Assembly (NCBI GenBank): GCA_024689525.1
Contig: JAILDI010000031.1
Coordinates: 1-33,631 of the forward strand
Direction of reading: 5' to 3'
Source: Bacteroidales bacterium
GTDB taxonomy: Bacteria > Bacteroidota > Bacteroidia > Bacteroidales > UBA932
DNA: 33,631 nt
Shown: in pieces, positions 1 through 7,041 of the stretch
Position numbering within the stretch: position 1 is the stretch's first letter
How the letters are laid out: the number at the start of each line of letters is the position of its first letter
Notes under the pieces: generated by a model
Seen by the model: the letters and a program-made list of their open reading frames with translations, nothing else
The model's database searches: none
Told to the model about the DNA's origin: nothing
Made by a program: the position numbers and the translations under genes

Positions 1-858
1 GTGGAAGTGAGTTATGCTTTAGGCGGACATAACAGGGAGGTGACATCAGCAGTCCTCCAGTGGAAAGCACCGGGCGGTGAATGGACGGATTACGACATCA
101 CCGCTTCGATCGGCGATGTGGCGGCCCACTCTTTCTCGTCGGATATTTATAATCGGACGATTACGGACCATCCTGTCCTGACTGAGGGCGGCGGAAATAT
201 CGGTGTCGGCAAGTATTACAATTATCGATTCGTCGTGACGACGGATGACGGTATCTCCGTTACCTCCGATACGAAATCGATGGAAATCCTGCACTTCTAT
301 TACGACCCGAATCCGGCGCCGGAAGGCGGCTGGACCAGTACCAATACGGTTGCTGAGATTTCCACGACCTGGGCGGACCACGTTACTGACCTGGATTTCA
401 GTGACGGCGACCAGATCGAAATCCAGATGGATCTCACGAATTGCTATTACGTATACAAGAACGGCAACAAGGATGTCGATCTCGGCGTCGACAATATATT
501 CGCCATTGGCAGCGCTAGTATCGACGGAGCATCCAATGCCATCTTATGGTATTATCCTGCTGTAGAGAATCTGAGCTCGACCGATCCCGGTGCCAGTCGT
601 CTACTAATCCACAGTGGAGGATGGACGAACGGCAAATACCCTCTGTCAGACCTGACCGACCTGTTGATTGTCTTTGACGGTAACGGATTCGGTATGAACG
701 GTACCAGATATGACAACCTCAACGTTGGTGGTTGGACGGGCGGAGTCAAAGCTACCTTGACTTCAGCTGATAATCTCTATATGGGTTCCGTTGAGGGTAA
801 ACACCATTCCCGCGCGATCTATCATTATATCCGCGTCATCCGCAACCGGGAAATGTAA
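1..858 (+). CDS. C-terminal part of an extracellular beta-rich protein (5' end outside window)
   Basis: The reading frame is open from the first base, so the visible 285 residues are probably the C-terminal part of a longer protein; the GTG at base 1 is unlikely to be the true start. The sequence is rich in Gly, Asp, Asn, Thr, Tyr and Trp and has no membrane segment. The first 100 residues look like an Ig/fibronectin-type strand-rich module (WKAPGGEWTDYDIT, YYNYRFVVTTDDG). The rest resembles a concanavalin-like jelly roll (DLTNCYYVYKNG, GGWTNGKYPLSDLTDLLIVFDG). This composition suits a secreted or surface-exposed polysaccharide- or adhesion-related protein of Bacteroidota, but no catalytic motif is visible. 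Its stop lies 7 nt from the stop of convergent cydB. Function unknown. Confidence 0.6.
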   Translation: MEVSYALGGHNREVTSAVLQWKAPGGEWTDYDITASIGDVAAHSFSSDIYNRTITDHPVLTEGGGNIGVGKYYNYRFVVTTDDGISVTSDTKSMEILHFYYDPNPAPEGGWTSTNTVAEISTTWADHVTDLDFSDGDQIEIQMDLTNCYYVYKNGNKDVDLGVDNIFAIGSASIDGASNAILWYYPAVENLSSTDPGASRLLIHSGGWTNGKYPLSDLTDLLIVFDGNGFGMNGTRYDNLNVGGWTGGVKATLTSADNLYMGSVEGKHHSRAIYHYIRVIRNREM

Positions 859-865
859 ATAGTGG

Positions 866-1993
866 TTAATACACCATCTTCTCGTCCTTGGTGATTTTCT
901 TCTTGTCCATTGAGTGCCAGGCATAAGCAATGTATGCCACCACAAATGGAATGAGAAGGGACACCCAGGACATTACCTGAAGCGTGAAGTAGCTTGAGGA
1001 ACTGTTGGCTATCGTGAGGGAGCTCTGAAGATCTGTGCTGGAAGGGTAGTAAGCTGTTCCGTTGAATCCTGCAAGGAAGAATACGGACATTACAACCAGT
1101 ACGGTTCCGGGCATTGCAAACCAGATTCCCTTTATGGACTTGGTGAAAGCTCCGAGATAAAGGCTGTAAAGCACCAGCACAACACCCACAATGACCATAC
1201 ACAGCACTGCCGGCATCTGGATCAGGTTGTGGAGGTACTTAAACTTCTCCAATGAGACCACCCCGTCGGCATCTACTGCGTAACCCTTTCTTACAAGAAG
1301 AATTACAAGCCAGATCAGGAAGAAAAGGAGGAAGGGTAAGGCTGCAGTTTTTACTGTTTTCCGCATCTGTGTCTGTACGATGTCGTCATTTATGTTGTTT
1401 AGAACGTACAGTGAGCCAAGGATAACGGCCAAAATTGCAAGAGAGCATCCAAGCATAACTGCGTGAAAATCACCTAGAGCTTCCAGTCCGTGCCAATTAC
1501 TGCCCCAGGTGCTGATAACCGGCTGCGAGGGGTCTGTAATAGCAAGCTTGTTAACAGTGAAGTCTGACCCGGTAAAGAAGGTTCCTACGGCCGTACCCAC
1601 CAGGAACGGAGCGAAGAAACCGTTAACCATTAATGCGATACGGAAGCCTTTAACGCCCAGGAGATTCCCCTTCTTGTGCTGGAATTCATATGAGACCGCC
1701 TGGAAGACAAAAGTTACAAGCAGCAGAATCCATACCCAGTAAGCACCGCCGAAGCTGGTGCTGTAGAACAAGGGAAAAGACGCGAAAAATGCTCCGCCGA
1801 AGGTTACCAGCGTAGTAAAAGTAAGTTCCCATTTACGGCCGGTAGAATTAAGCACCATACGTTTTCTGGCATCATCCAGCGCACGGTTTCCAAGCTGCAT
1901 ATTAGCACCTTGGACAAACATAAGGGCAACGAGAAGACCACCCAGCAGGGCAATCAGCACCCACCAATAATTCTGCAGGAATTCGTATGACAT
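866..1993 (-). CDS. cydB: Cytochrome bd ubiquinol oxidase subunit II
   Basis: This 375-residue polytopic membrane protein is the haem-free partner of CydA in the cytochrome bd quinol:O2 oxidoreductase, a high-affinity terminal oxidase of the cytoplasmic membrane used at low oxygen. It opens with the expected YxFLQNYWWVLIALLGG helix and has about nine hydrophobic segments along its length, with a short polar C-terminus containing KKKITKDEK. Length fits the family (about 340-385). It begins 3 nt downstream of the cydA stop, so the two are co-translated. No truncation is apparent. The 3' end converges on the gene at 1-858 with 7 nt between the stops and no obvious terminator. Confidence 0.95.
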   Translation of the reverse strand: MSYEFLQNYWWVLIALLGGLLVALMFVQGANMQLGNRALDDARKRMVLNSTGRKWELTFTTLVTFGGAFFASFPLFYSTSFGGAYWVWILLLVTFVFQAVSYEFQHKKGNLLGVKGFRIALMVNGFFAPFLVGTAVGTFFTGSDFTVNKLAITDPSQPVISTWGSNWHGLEALGDFHAVMLGCSLAILAVILGSLYVLNNINDDIVQTQMRKTVKTAALPFLLFFLIWLVILLVRKGYAVDADGVVSLEKFKYLHNLIQMPAVLCMVIVGVVLVLYSLYLGAFTKSIKGIWFAMPGTVLVVMSVFFLAGFNGTAYYPSSTDLQSSLTIANSSSSYFTLQVMSWVSLLIPFVVAYIAYAWHSMDKKKITKDEKMVY

Positions 1994-1996
1994 AGC

Positions 1997-3484
1997 TTAA
2001 TTATTTAATAATTCTGGTCCTTTCTTGATGGCCTTGAGCATAATGCGGATTTCAATTATCAGGAACAGCGCAAACACTGCGAGGAATACAAAGAATGTGG
2101 TTTTAACGGCCCCTGCACTGAGACTGGAGATAGCAACATTGACAGGAAGGAGGCCCTGGATTGTCCAGGGTTGACGGCCGACTTCTGCCACAACCCATCC
2201 GCTCTGTCCGCAAATATAAACCAGCGGTATGCAGAGCATTGCGGTCCACAGCAGCCAGCGCATATTGCCTAGTTTGTCTTTCCAGGCAAACCATACGCAT
2301 AGGAGGAGCACCAGTGCCAGAAGCATTCCAAGGCCTATCATAAGCCTGAACGCCCAGAACACAACGCCGACCGGCGGAATAACATCCTCCGGCTTTTCAA
2401 GATGGCCGTAACCCATATACTGGACATTGGCTTCGAGAATTTCCCGTGCCGATGCCGCAGCCACCGGATCGCTGTCCCTGAGTTCGCGGTACTGAGCCAG
2501 AGCATCCAGCGCAGTCCGGCCCATCGCCATTTTATCGGCAACCGAAGGCACAACATTGCCGTCGTTGTCTGTATAACCTTTGATTATGTCGTTGATTCCA
2601 GGTACATAGCCGTTGAAATCGTGGGTGGCAAGGAAAGACAGCAACTTGGGAATCTTTATTCCCGGGACGATGGTGAATGCCGCTCCTCGGCCTCCGTCTT
2701 CAAGGCCCTCGGCTGCTGCGAGCTTCATCGGCTGGAATTCTGCAGCGTGGACGCCGGAAGCATCGCCCGACAGCATTACGGCGCCGCTTCCGACAAGACC
2801 TACGAGTCCGCCAATAAGAATGCTCTTGAGTGCGAACTTCTTCTCCCGTCCTTTAAGCAGGTACCAGGCACTCACACCCACAACGAATACACCGCCGGTA
2901 ACCCAGCCGCTGCTCACGGAATGGAAGAATTTGCTCACCGCGACAGGATTGGAAATAACCTCCCAGAAAGCCGCGGCCGATGCCATCTCGCTCCTGACCG
3001 TATCGGGATTGAACGTGGTTCCTACGGGATTCTGCATCCATCCGTTAGCCACCAGAATCCAGTAGGCCGATATCGTCGCGCCGATTCCCGTGAGCCAGGT
3101 CGATGCCAAATGGAATTTGGGGGAGACCTTCTCCCAGCCGAAGAACATTACCGCGAAGAAAGTGGCCTCCATAAAGAAGGCCAGGATGCATTCAATTGCC
3201 AGCGGGGCTCCGAACATATCACCCACGAACCAGGAGTAGTTGCTCCAGTTGGTTCCGAACTCAAATTCTAGGATAATTCCGGTGGCGATTCCCACTGCAA
3301 AGTTGATTGCAAACAGTTTTATCCAAAACTGAGCTGCTTTTTTCCAGAAAACGTCCTTTTTGACAACATAGATGGTTTCCATTACCGCCATTACCATAGC
3401 AAGGCCAAGGGTAAGGGGAACAAACAGCCAGTGATAGGCTGCGGTCATTGCGAACTGAAGCCGTGACCAAACAACAACGTCCAT
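1997..3484 (-). CDS. cydA: Cytochrome bd ubiquinol oxidase subunit I
   Basis: This 495-residue subunit binds haems b558, b595 and d and oxidises quinol. The N-terminus (WSRLQFAMTAAYHWLFVPLT) carries the conserved His18, equivalent to His19 of E. coli CydA. The family signature GWVVAEVGRQPW is seen at about residues 429-440. About nine transmembrane segments are present. The ATG at 3484 puts the RLQFAxTAxYHxLFVPLT block at its usual distance from the N-terminus. The gene lies 11 nt after the DUF4492 gene and 3 nt before cydB, forming a three-gene operon. This points to microaerobic respiration or oxygen scavenging in an otherwise anaerobic lifestyle (inference). Confidence 0.97.
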   Translation of the reverse strand: MDVVVWSRLQFAMTAAYHWLFVPLTLGLAMVMAVMETIYVVKKDVFWKKAAQFWIKLFAINFAVGIATGIILEFEFGTNWSNYSWFVGDMFGAPLAIECILAFFMEATFFAVMFFGWEKVSPKFHLASTWLTGIGATISAYWILVANGWMQNPVGTTFNPDTVRSEMASAAAFWEVISNPVAVSKFFHSVSSGWVTGGVFVVGVSAWYLLKGREKKFALKSILIGGLVGLVGSGAVMLSGDASGVHAAEFQPMKLAAAEGLEDGGRGAAFTIVPGIKIPKLLSFLATHDFNGYVPGINDIIKGYTDNDGNVVPSVADKMAMGRTALDALAQYRELRDSDPVAAASAREILEANVQYMGYGHLEKPEDVIPPVGVVFWAFRLMIGLGMLLALVLLLCVWFAWKDKLGNMRWLLWTAMLCIPLVYICGQSGWVVAEVGRQPWTIQGLLPVNVAISSLSAGAVKTTFFVFLAVFALFLIIEIRIMLKAIKKGPELLNN

Positions 3485-3495
3485 AAGCTATTGTT

Positions 3496-3735
3496 TTAAA
3501 GTGTTTTAATTGTGTCTTCGCTATGCGTTGTGAGTCTTTCGCCCACCTGCTCGCTCTTCTGCTCATCGCTCATCCCGCTCATTGCAGGCTTAAAAAAGAA
3601 TACGCGAAGAATCGCGAACATAATGAACAGTTTGAGTACAATAAGCCAAATCAAAGGACGCCCCCAAGTCATATTCTTGAAGCCGTCCCTATAAAGTTCA
3701 ATGAACTTAGTAAATACTCGGGCGATACCTCTCAT
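3496..3735 (-). CDS. DUF4492 small membrane protein, cytochrome bd-associated
   Basis: A 79-residue protein with one strongly hydrophobic helix (LIWLIVLKLFIMFAILRVFFF), preceded by an amphipathic N-terminal stretch (FTKFIELYRDGFKNMTWGRPLIW) and followed by a polar acidic tail. The pattern F..FY..GF..MT.G..LW.I...KLF matches DUF4492, a family found next to cydA in Bacteroidota and Campylobacterota and presumed to be an accessory or assembly factor of the bd oxidase. It sits 11 nt upstream of cydA on the same strand. The ATG at 3735 is chosen; a GTG at 3738 would add one residue. A TATATTTG -7 box lies only 5 nt upstream, so the mRNA may start almost at the ATG. Confidence 0.82.
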   Translation of the reverse strand: MRGIARVFTKFIELYRDGFKNMTWGRPLIWLIVLKLFIMFAILRVFFFKPAMSGMSDEQKSEQVGERLTTHSEDTIKTL

Positions 3736-3740
3736 CACCC

Positions 3741-3748
3741 CAAATATA
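3741..3748 (-). promoter_or_regulatory. -7 promoter box for DUF4492-cydAB
   Basis: On the minus strand this reads TATATTTG, a perfect match to the Bacteroidota -7 consensus TAnnTTTG. A TTTTTG tract 23 nt further upstream (3772-3777) could serve as the -33 element with slightly long spacing. The box ends 5 nt before the ATG at 3735, predicting a leaderless or near-leaderless transcript. Confidence 0.55.
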
Positions 3749-3780
3749 AAAAATTATTGTCAAAAAGGTGACAAAAATAT

Positions 3781-3951
3781 TTATTCTGCCTTCGCTCCTG
3801 TCATTGCATACTTCTCCTTAAGCAGTTCCACAACGGGATCCATAGCCTTAGGGAAGACCTTGCGGAGGTCGATTTCGTCACTCTCGGAAAGGACTTTCTT
3901 GAGTGCACGCATAAAATTATCCTTGATTTCGGTTGCCAGATTGACCCGGGA
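3781..3951 (-). pseudogene. C-terminal remnant of a class II fructose-bisphosphate aldolase family gene
   Basis: About 56 residues remain, from VNLATEIKDNFMRALKKVL through DLRKVFPKAMDPVVELLKEK to a stop at 3781. The order V/I-N-(V/L)-(A/D)-T-(E/D)-hydrophobic followed by a D.RK...A...(V)..L.KEK helix and a short tail is the C-terminal signature of class II ketose-bisphosphate aldolases (Fba/GatY/KbaY), in which the VN.(A/D)T strand helps form the barrel and phosphate site. The frame continues to 4014, but residues upstream of 3951 (MPAQRIAESDFARRPSD) do not resemble the family, and the opposite strand there reads as another gene. The catalytic zinc-binding part is absent, so no activity is expected. 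The break falls at or near a CCCGGG palindrome at 3945-3950. Confidence 0.55.
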
Positions 3952-3953
3952 TT

Positions 3954-5096
3954 GTGCGACTGGATCAGACGGCCTCCGAGCAAAATCCGACTCAGCTATC
4001 CTTTGCGCTGGCAACGTTCCATACCTGCTTCAATGTCATCAACACCGCCATTCTCATTTGGTTCATTCCGCAGATAGAGAAGCTGGTTTGTAAGATTATC
4101 CGGCCGAGGAAGACGGAGGATGAGGATGAATTCCGCCTGCAGTATATTCGCGGCGGTATTATGAAGACGCCGGAAATCTCGGTGCTGCAGGCGCAGAAGG
4201 AGATTACAGTGTTCGGTGACAATACGCAGCATATGTTCGCCCTGGTGAGGGAATTGTATGCCTCAAAGGACGAGCAGGCCTTTACCAGATTGTTCGACCG
4301 AATCCAAAAGGGTGAGGAGGGGAGCGACCGGATGGAGAACGAAATTGGCCATTATCTGGGTGATCTGGGCTCGGCTCATCTTTCAGATGACACCAAGGAG
4401 AAGGTTCGTTCTATGCTTCGGCAGATCGGTGAATTGGAGTCCGTCGGCGATAGCTGCTTTAATCTGGCCCGCATCCTCCGCAGAAAGCGAAGCAATAAGA
4501 TAGTTTTTTCCCCGCAACAAGAAGATGGAATCCAAAAGATGTTCTCTTTTGTTGATGAAGCCCTCTCTCGGATGAACGCGCTACTTTCCGGCCGTAAGGA
4601 GGATTTCAGCATCGCCGTGTCAGAGGACATTGAACGCAGAATCAATGCGTGTCGCAATTCCCTCAAGCAGCAGAACATTGACAATCTGGACGCCCGGTTG
4701 TATGGTTATGACAAAGGGACCGTGTTTGCGGACCTTATCGGGGAATGCGAAAAGACGGGAGACTACATTATCAATGTAGTGGAAGCACGTCTGGGAACTC
4801 CAAGAAATGGGATTCGATTCCGCGTTATCCAAATAGACACGGATGCGAAAACGGTCAGCGTGGATGGTGTGGATGTGCCATTCACCAAAACCGAGTATGA
4901 TTTACTGAAACTCTTCCTAGAGAACCGTGGCAAGGCGTTTTCGCGAGAGCAACTGTTATCTGCCGTATGGCCGGATAACGTCATCGTCACCCCTCGTACG
5001 GTAGATGTGAACATTACGCGTATCCGGAAGAAGATAGGTCCCTATGCGGAGAGCCTGACTTCCCGTGCCGGGTTCGGTTATTCTTTTCAGGAGTAA
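3954..5096 (+). CDS. N-truncated Na/Pi-cotransporter PhoU region fused to an OmpR/PhoB-type DNA-binding domain
   Basis: Three parts are visible. Residues 1-60 contain a single leftover membrane helix and linker (FHTCFNVINTAILIWFIP...EKLV), typical of the last membrane segment of NptA-type Na/Pi cotransporters. Residues about 75-280 form an all-helical PhoU-like domain (LQAQKEITVFGDNTQHMFAL, QIGELESVGDSCFNLARIL, ECEKTGDYIINVVEARLG). Residues about 285-380 form a winged-helix response-regulator output domain (VPFTKTEYDLLKLFLENRG, FSREQLLSAVWP, RTVDVNITRIRKKIG, GFGYSF). The transporter core and the receiver domain are both missing. Either this is a double deletion or assembly scar, or a PhoU-DNA-binding chimera; an in-frame ATG at 4161 would yield a soluble 311-residue PhoU-winged-helix protein. 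A GTG at 3954 is the longest start. A rho-independent terminator follows at 5141. Confidence 0.7.
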   Translation: MRLDQTASEQNPTQLSFALATFHTCFNVINTAILIWFIPQIEKLVCKIIRPRKTEDEDEFRLQYIRGGIMKTPEISVLQAQKEITVFGDNTQHMFALVRELYASKDEQAFTRLFDRIQKGEEGSDRMENEIGHYLGDLGSAHLSDDTKEKVRSMLRQIGELESVGDSCFNLARILRRKRSNKIVFSPQQEDGIQKMFSFVDEALSRMNALLSGRKEDFSIAVSEDIERRINACRNSLKQQNIDNLDARLYGYDKGTVFADLIGECEKTGDYIINVVEARLGTPRNGIRFRVIQIDTDAKTVSVDGVDVPFTKTEYDLLKLFLENRGKAFSREQLLSAVWPDNVIVTPRTVDVNITRIRKKIGPYAESLTSRAGFGYSFQE

Positions 5097-5140
5097 TCGT
5101 CCAAATTCATGTATTCAAAAAAAATGGGCATCCGGATTTT

Positions 5141-5167
5141 GCCCGGCCCTTGGCGGCCGGGCTTTTT
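5141..5167 (+). terminator. Rho-independent terminator after the PhoU/winged-helix gene
   Basis: GCCCGGCC, a 6-nt loop, GGCCGGGC gives an 8-bp GC-only stem followed by TTTTT. It lies 45 nt after the stop at 5096 and 80 nt beyond the stop of convergent hydE. Confidence 0.8.
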
Positions 5168-5246
5168 CTTTCTGCAAGTTCGTCCATGATTTTGGCCTTT
5201 TTTATGGATGAAGCTATGTAGCAACGGGTTAGGCGCCACTCGGGGG

Positions 5247-6335
5247 CTATGAGCGGGAGCGTTTGGTGAAGGCGAGGGAGTCGCCCCAGGCGTTGTAGAG
5301 GATTCTGTGGCCGATAGCGGCGAGGCGGATGTCCAGGCAGGTCTGGCACTGGCCGGGGGCGTCTTTTACGCAGGCTTTGTTCGGGTAGATGAAGTAGCTC
5401 TCGCGGTACTCGCCGGGGGTGAGGTTGGGCATTATGACGTTGGCACCGGCGGAGATGGCTTTTTCACGGCCCTGGGGGTCGATGGTCTGATTGGCCGTGG
5501 CCGCCACCATATTGATTTCTGGCATCATAAGGCGGGTGACGGCAATCATCTTGAGCGTCATGTCCATACGCTCCTTATCAGAAGGGATGATGTCCTTGAA
5601 ACGGAACAGGGGAGTGTCCGGATGGGGGATGAAGGGGCCGAGCCCCACCATAGCCACATCCATATCTTTGAAGAAGAACACGTCGGAAACGAGATTGTCC
5701 AGCGTCTGGAACGGCAGGCCGACCATGACTCCGGTCCCGGTTTGGTAGCCGATGCGTTTTAGGCTTTCCAGACAGGACAGCCTTCTCCGGAAACTGTGCG
5801 TACTGTTCCGAGGGTGAATCTTGTAATAAAGCTCTTCGTCCGAGGACTCTATACGAAGCAGATACCGATGGGCTCCGGCCTCGAACCAGCGTTTGTATGT
5901 GTCTTCGTCCTGCTCCCCGAGCGACAGGGTGATGCCAAGGCTTCCGCCGTCGATTTTCTTGATCTCGCGCACCAGTCGCGTAATTCTGTCGATAAACTCC
6001 GGATCGCTGCGCTCACCGCTCTGAATGGCAACGGAGCCATATCCGAGTTCGTGGGCGAGATGTGCGCAGGAGAGCACTTCTTCGTCAGTGAGACAGTAGC
6101 GCTTAACCTTTGAATTCCCGCTTCGAAGACCGCAGTAAAGGCAATTCTTTTCGCACGTGTTGCCAAACTCAATCAGCCCTCTCAGATGAACGTAATTGTC
6201 CAGGTGACTGAGTTTAACCTTCAGGGCGCGATGGAGAAGGCTCTCCATCTGAGGGCCCTCTGCCGATAACAGCACCTTGACGTCATCTCTGTCAAGGTGC
6301 CGTTTAAGCAGTATGTCTTCGAACACGGGGCCCAT
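5247..6335 (-). CDS. hydE: [FeFe]-hydrogenase H-cluster radical SAM maturase HydE
   Basis: This 362-residue radical SAM enzyme acts with HydF and HydG to build the 2Fe subcluster of [FeFe] hydrogenases. The [4Fe-4S]/SAM motif CEKNCLYC is at residues 61-68, directly after the HydE-typical RGLIEFGNT stretch. GYGSVAIQSGER, GITLSLGEQ and VGLPFQT(L) blocks follow, with the GLGPFIPHPDTPL motif near residue 240-250. The C-terminus carries additional Cys residues (CVKDAPGQCQTCL), as in many HydE proteins. The ATG at 6335 is chosen: a longer open frame to 6515 reads as Pro/Ser-rich noise inside the Sir2 gene. It starts 1 nt after the Sir2 stop and so belongs to that operon. No hydrogenase structural gene, hydF or hydG lies in the window. 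Confidence 0.9.
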   Translation of the reverse strand: MGPVFEDILLKRHLDRDDVKVLLSAEGPQMESLLHRALKVKLSHLDNYVHLRGLIEFGNTCEKNCLYCGLRSGNSKVKRYCLTDEEVLSCAHLAHELGYGSVAIQSGERSDPEFIDRITRLVREIKKIDGGSLGITLSLGEQDEDTYKRWFEAGAHRYLLRIESSDEELYYKIHPRNSTHSFRRRLSCLESLKRIGYQTGTGVMVGLPFQTLDNLVSDVFFFKDMDVAMVGLGPFIPHPDTPLFRFKDIIPSDKERMDMTLKMIAVTRLMMPEINMVAATANQTIDPQGREKAISAGANVIMPNLTPGEYRESYFIYPNKACVKDAPGQCQTCLDIRLAAIGHRILYNAWGDSLAFTKRSRS

Positions 6336-6336
6336 T

Positions 6337-7041
6337 CTACTTCCGCTCAAGGATGTCCTTGAACTCCAGCATTCCCTTCGTGGCCACGGCGCGGATGTGG
6401 GTGAGGCGCGGGTCGTGGACGGGAACGTCTTTGGGGTCGATGATGTAGACGGGGACGCCGGCGCGGGCGTAGCGATAGAGCCCGGCGGCGGGGTACACCT
6501 GCAGGGAGGTGCCAACGATCAGGAGGATATCGGCCTCCTCCACCAGGTCGATCGCCTTTTCGATATTGGGTACCGCTTCGCCGAAGAAGACGATGTGGGG
6601 GCGGAGTTGCTGCCCGTTGGGGGCTTTGTCTCCCAGGGAGCACTGGCCGTAGCCGATGTCGATAACCTCGTCCTCACGCCCCGTCCTGTCGTACACGCCG
6701 TTTTCCGGGCGCACCTTGGTGAGTTCCCCGTGAAGGTGAAGGACGCGGGTGGAGCCGGCCCTTTCGTGGAGATTGTCCACGTTCTGGGTAATCACGTCCA
6801 CGTCATAATCCTTCTCCAGGGCGGCAATTGCCTCGTGCGCAGCGTTGGGTTTAGCGTCACGCAGTTGTATGCGCAAGCCGTTGTAGAAGTTCAGGACCAG
6901 TTCGGGGTTGCGGTACCAGCCCTCGATGGATGCAACGTCGTTAACGTCATACTGCTCCCACAGGCCGCCAGCGTCGCGGAAGGTGGAGAAGCCGCTCTCT
7001 GCGCTCACGCCGGCGCCGGTGAGTACTACTATGTGCTTCAT
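6337..7041 (-). CDS. cobB: Sir2 family NAD-dependent protein deacylase
   Basis: This 234-residue sirtuin removes acyl groups from lysines, consuming NAD+. Visible motifs are GAGVSAESG.STFRD (NAD binding, residues 9-23), TQNVDNLHERAG (84-96), catalytic His104 in LHLHGEL, and GTSLQVYPAAGL. Two features are odd. The zinc-binding Cys pairs are not present; only one Cys remains in that region (GYGQCSLGDK). In the segment matching E. coli CobB FYNARR, the Tyr is kept (Tyr53) but the Arg that recognises succinyl groups is Leu56, so broad desuccinylase activity is doubtful (inference). The gene overlaps the upstream ATPase gene by 4 nt (ATGA) and is followed after 1 nt by hydE. The symbol is by family. 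Confidence 0.88.
   Translation of the reverse strand: MKHIVVLTGAGVSAESGFSTFRDAGGLWEQYDVNDVASIEGWYRNPELVLNFYNGLRIQLRDAKPNAAHEAIAALEKDYDVDVITQNVDNLHERAGSTRVLHLHGELTKVRPENGVYDRTGREDEVIDIGYGQCSLGDKAPNGQQLRPHIVFFGEAVPNIEKAIDLVEEADILLIVGTSLQVYPAAGLYRYARAGVPVYIIDPKDVPVHDPRLTHIRAVATKGMLEFKDILERK

Noticed and set aside
2402..3271. 289-codon open frame on the plus strand opposite cydA
   Set aside because: It is the antisense shadow of cydA; composition is Arg/His/Gly-rich with no domain, and cydA is certain.
5107..5349. 80-codon minus-strand frame over the terminator
   Set aside because: Overlaps the hydE 3' end in another frame and crosses a rho-independent terminator.
6336..6515. N-terminal extension of hydE by 60 codons
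   Set aside because: The extra residues are Pro/Ser-rich noise within Sir2; the family N-terminus starts at the ATG at 6335.
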